The translations under genes and the position numbers were made by a program. Below are positions 28,801-31,800 of a DNA stretch of 64,000 nucleotides, one piece after another. The number at the start of each line of letters is the position of its first letter. Position 1 is the first letter of the stretch. The DNA comes from an uncultured Adlercreutzia sp. (GTDB lineage Bacteria > Actinomycetota > Coriobacteriia > Coriobacteriales > Eggerthellaceae): assembly GCA_910585575.1 (NCBI GenBank), contig CAJUFS010000001.1, positions 52,311 to 116,310 on the forward strand, written 5' to 3'. Under the pieces are notes generated by a model. The model was not told the DNA's origin and did not search any database. It worked only from the letters and a program-made list of their open reading frames with translations.

Positions 28801-31800
28801 AAGGTGCGCGTGGACGAGCCGGGCGTGGTGGATGAGAGCGTGTTCAAGGCCAAGTACCAGGTGACCGACGACTACACCACCGACTCCGACCTGAACGAGA
28901 AGAACTACCTGGTGGCCGACGACGAGTACATCGTGCTGCTGGAGACCGTGGCCACCGACGGCACCACGCCCGACGGCCGCGAGTCCCAGGCCTCCAACAT
29001 CGTGTACGCGCCGGCCTCGAACAACGCCGATCAGACGCCGAACGTCGACGCCACGACCGGCGTGGTCAAGCCGCTCATGACCAAGAACGGTCTGGTGGCC
29101 TACGACCTGATGATGGGCGCCGACCGCACCCACAACGACGGTGGCATCATCATCCCGCCCACCTACGCCATTGAGGGCTTCGTGTTCGAGGACGCCGACT
29201 ACTCCGGCACCTACGACTACCTGCTCCAGCACGACGTGGAGGACAAGAACGGCAACCTCATCGACTACGTCGAGCGCGGCTACGTGGGCAAGAAGGTCAT
29301 CCTGAAGAAGTGGTACTACGACAACGGCGCCTGGAAGCAGGTCCAGACCCTCGACACCCTCACCGGCACCACGAACGTGGAGGACGCCGAGAACGGTTCC
29401 GTCGAGGTCACGGGCTACTACAAGTTCGACAACCTCTCCACTACCTATCGCGAGAAGGTGAACGGCAAGTGGAAGTACTACCTGGCCGGCTATACGGTCG
29501 AGGTAGACGGCACCTCCGAGGACACGGGCATGGTGAGCCTGCTGGCCACCACCAAGCAGTGGGATACCACCGATGCCGACGCCTGGAATTCAAAGGCCGA
29601 GCCCATGGTGACCACCGAGGATGCCAGCAATGCTTCCTTCGCCGACTACACCATGAACAACTACCCGGTGCGTTGGGCCGAGGAGACCATCCAGACCGGC
29701 ACCGAGCCCCACAAGAGCTCGGAGGAGGCCGACGGCGTGGCCAAGAACGTGCTTGAGGGCAAGATCGTGCTCGCCGGCATTGGCGACGAGCATTCGGTGG
29801 CCGCCCAGAAGCAGGTGTACGGCACCGGCGACGATGCCCTCATCTTCGACTTCGCCCTCGGCCAGGGCCAGACGGCCATGAACGCCGGCTTCGCCCCGCC
29901 GGACCACTCTAACCTCGTGGGCGCGGTGTGGTTCGACGAGAACTACGACGGCATCCGCGACAACCTCATCCCGGGCGTCGACGACAACGCCGGCACGGCG
30001 GGCGAGGGCACTGAGGCGGGCATCGACGGCATGACCGTGGTGCTGACTCAATACTACTTCGTGCCGAAGTACGATGCCTACGGCCACCAGCTGCTGGAGG
30101 ACGAGGACGGCAACGTCTTCTACGAGGATCCCGCCACGGGCCGCCTGCGCCTGCACCAGCGCTCCACGACGGTGTCCAACATCGTGGTGGACTCCAAGAA
30201 CGACGTGTACCTGGTGCGCAACGGCCGCCTGTTCCTCTACAACCCCGAGAAGCTCGATCGCCCGCTCACCGATTCCGGCACGTGGGTTGAGAACCGTGCC
30301 TTCCCGGGCAATGTCGAGGCTCCCAATACGGTCGAGTTCGACGGCACGAGCTTCGATCTGCAGCCGTGGATGATGACCACCAAGACCGACGAGAACGGTG
30401 CCTACAACTTCGGCAACCTGCCCGCCTACGTGCTGGTGGACTACGAGCTGGTGAACAGCAAGCTGTCCGGCATCAACGCCGCCAACCCCTCGCAGGAGAA
30501 GATCGACGAGGACGGTAACGTGGTGAAGGACGCTAACGGCTACATCCAGTACGACATCGACAACTACGGCAAGATCTACCAGCCGCAGTCCGTGGACACC
30601 GGCCTGTCCGCCAGCCAGGTGGCCGAGCTGCAGCGCCGCCCCGTCACGGTGGAGATGATTAAGAACCTGACCAAGTCCGAGCTGCAGAAGCTGTCTGCCG
30701 AGCAGATGGCCGCCATCCTGAAGAAGGTGGAGACCCAGGTGGAGCAGCCGGTGATGGTCCAGAAGGTCGACGAGAACGGCCAGCTGGTGTTCGATGAGAA
30801 CGGCGAGCCGGTCATGGTGGAGAAGACCGAGCCGAAGCCGGTGACCGACGAGAACGGCGAGGTCGTCATGGCTCCCGCCTTCGACGAGAACGGCCAGCCG
30901 ATCTACGAGACCAACGAGGACGGCACGCTGAAGGAGGTGCCCGTCACCGACGAGGACGGCAACCCGGTGTACAAGACCGACGAGAACGGCGAGCCGGTGC
31001 TCGACGAGGACGGCAACCCCGTGCCCGAGACCACCTACGTGCCCGTCATGGAGCCGGTGATGGAGGACGTGGTGGTGACCGAGACCGTCACTATCGAGAC
31101 GAAATCCGACCTGGAGCTGGCCTTCGACGAGATGGTCACCAAGTACCTGATGACCTACAACGAGGCCACGGGCACCTTTGACACCGCCGCCGGCAAGCCC
31201 GCCTTCGCCACGGCGAAGCCCTACCTGGCCGGCTACTCCATCACGGTGCTGTCCGACAAGAAGGATCCGGAGACGGGCAAGTCCTACGTGGCCTCCCGCT
31301 TCCATGTGGATTCCGGCAGCAACCCGGACAAGGACTCCGACCTGCGCACCTTCAACGCGTCGCTGTCCGGCAAGTACAACAACGACCAGGTGGAGACCTA
31401 CGCGGTGGTGGCCCAGGAGGCCAAGAACAACAAGGAGAACGACACCTACTCGGTGACCTACAAGGGCATCAAGTACGACCTGGCCAACCGCTTGTTCCTG
31501 AAGCATGCGGGCGACGCCGGCCTGGTGCTGCAGGATCCGGTGTACATTGCCGGACGCATCTGGGACGACGTGAACGCCGACGGTTTGCAGGATGCCGAGG
31601 AAGAGGGCATCAAGGGCGCCGTGGTGAAGTTGACCCGTTACTGGTACGACGACACCGGCATGGGTGCCTACGAGCCCACGCCCGGCCGCGACGAGGAGGA
31701 CTTCACCCCCGAGAACTGCACGCTGACCGCCGAGGAGATCGAGGCCATCCGTGCCATGACTCGCGATGAGGTGACCGTCGAGTGGATTATGGCCGCCAAG

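Noticed and set aside
1288..29232. Minus-strand open frame of 9,314 codons opposite the giant adhesin gene
   Set aside because: It is in exact codon register with the sense frame and follows from the absence of TTA, CTA and TCA sense codons. Its translation is His/Val/Gly/Leu-rich low complexity, with no domain and no RBS.
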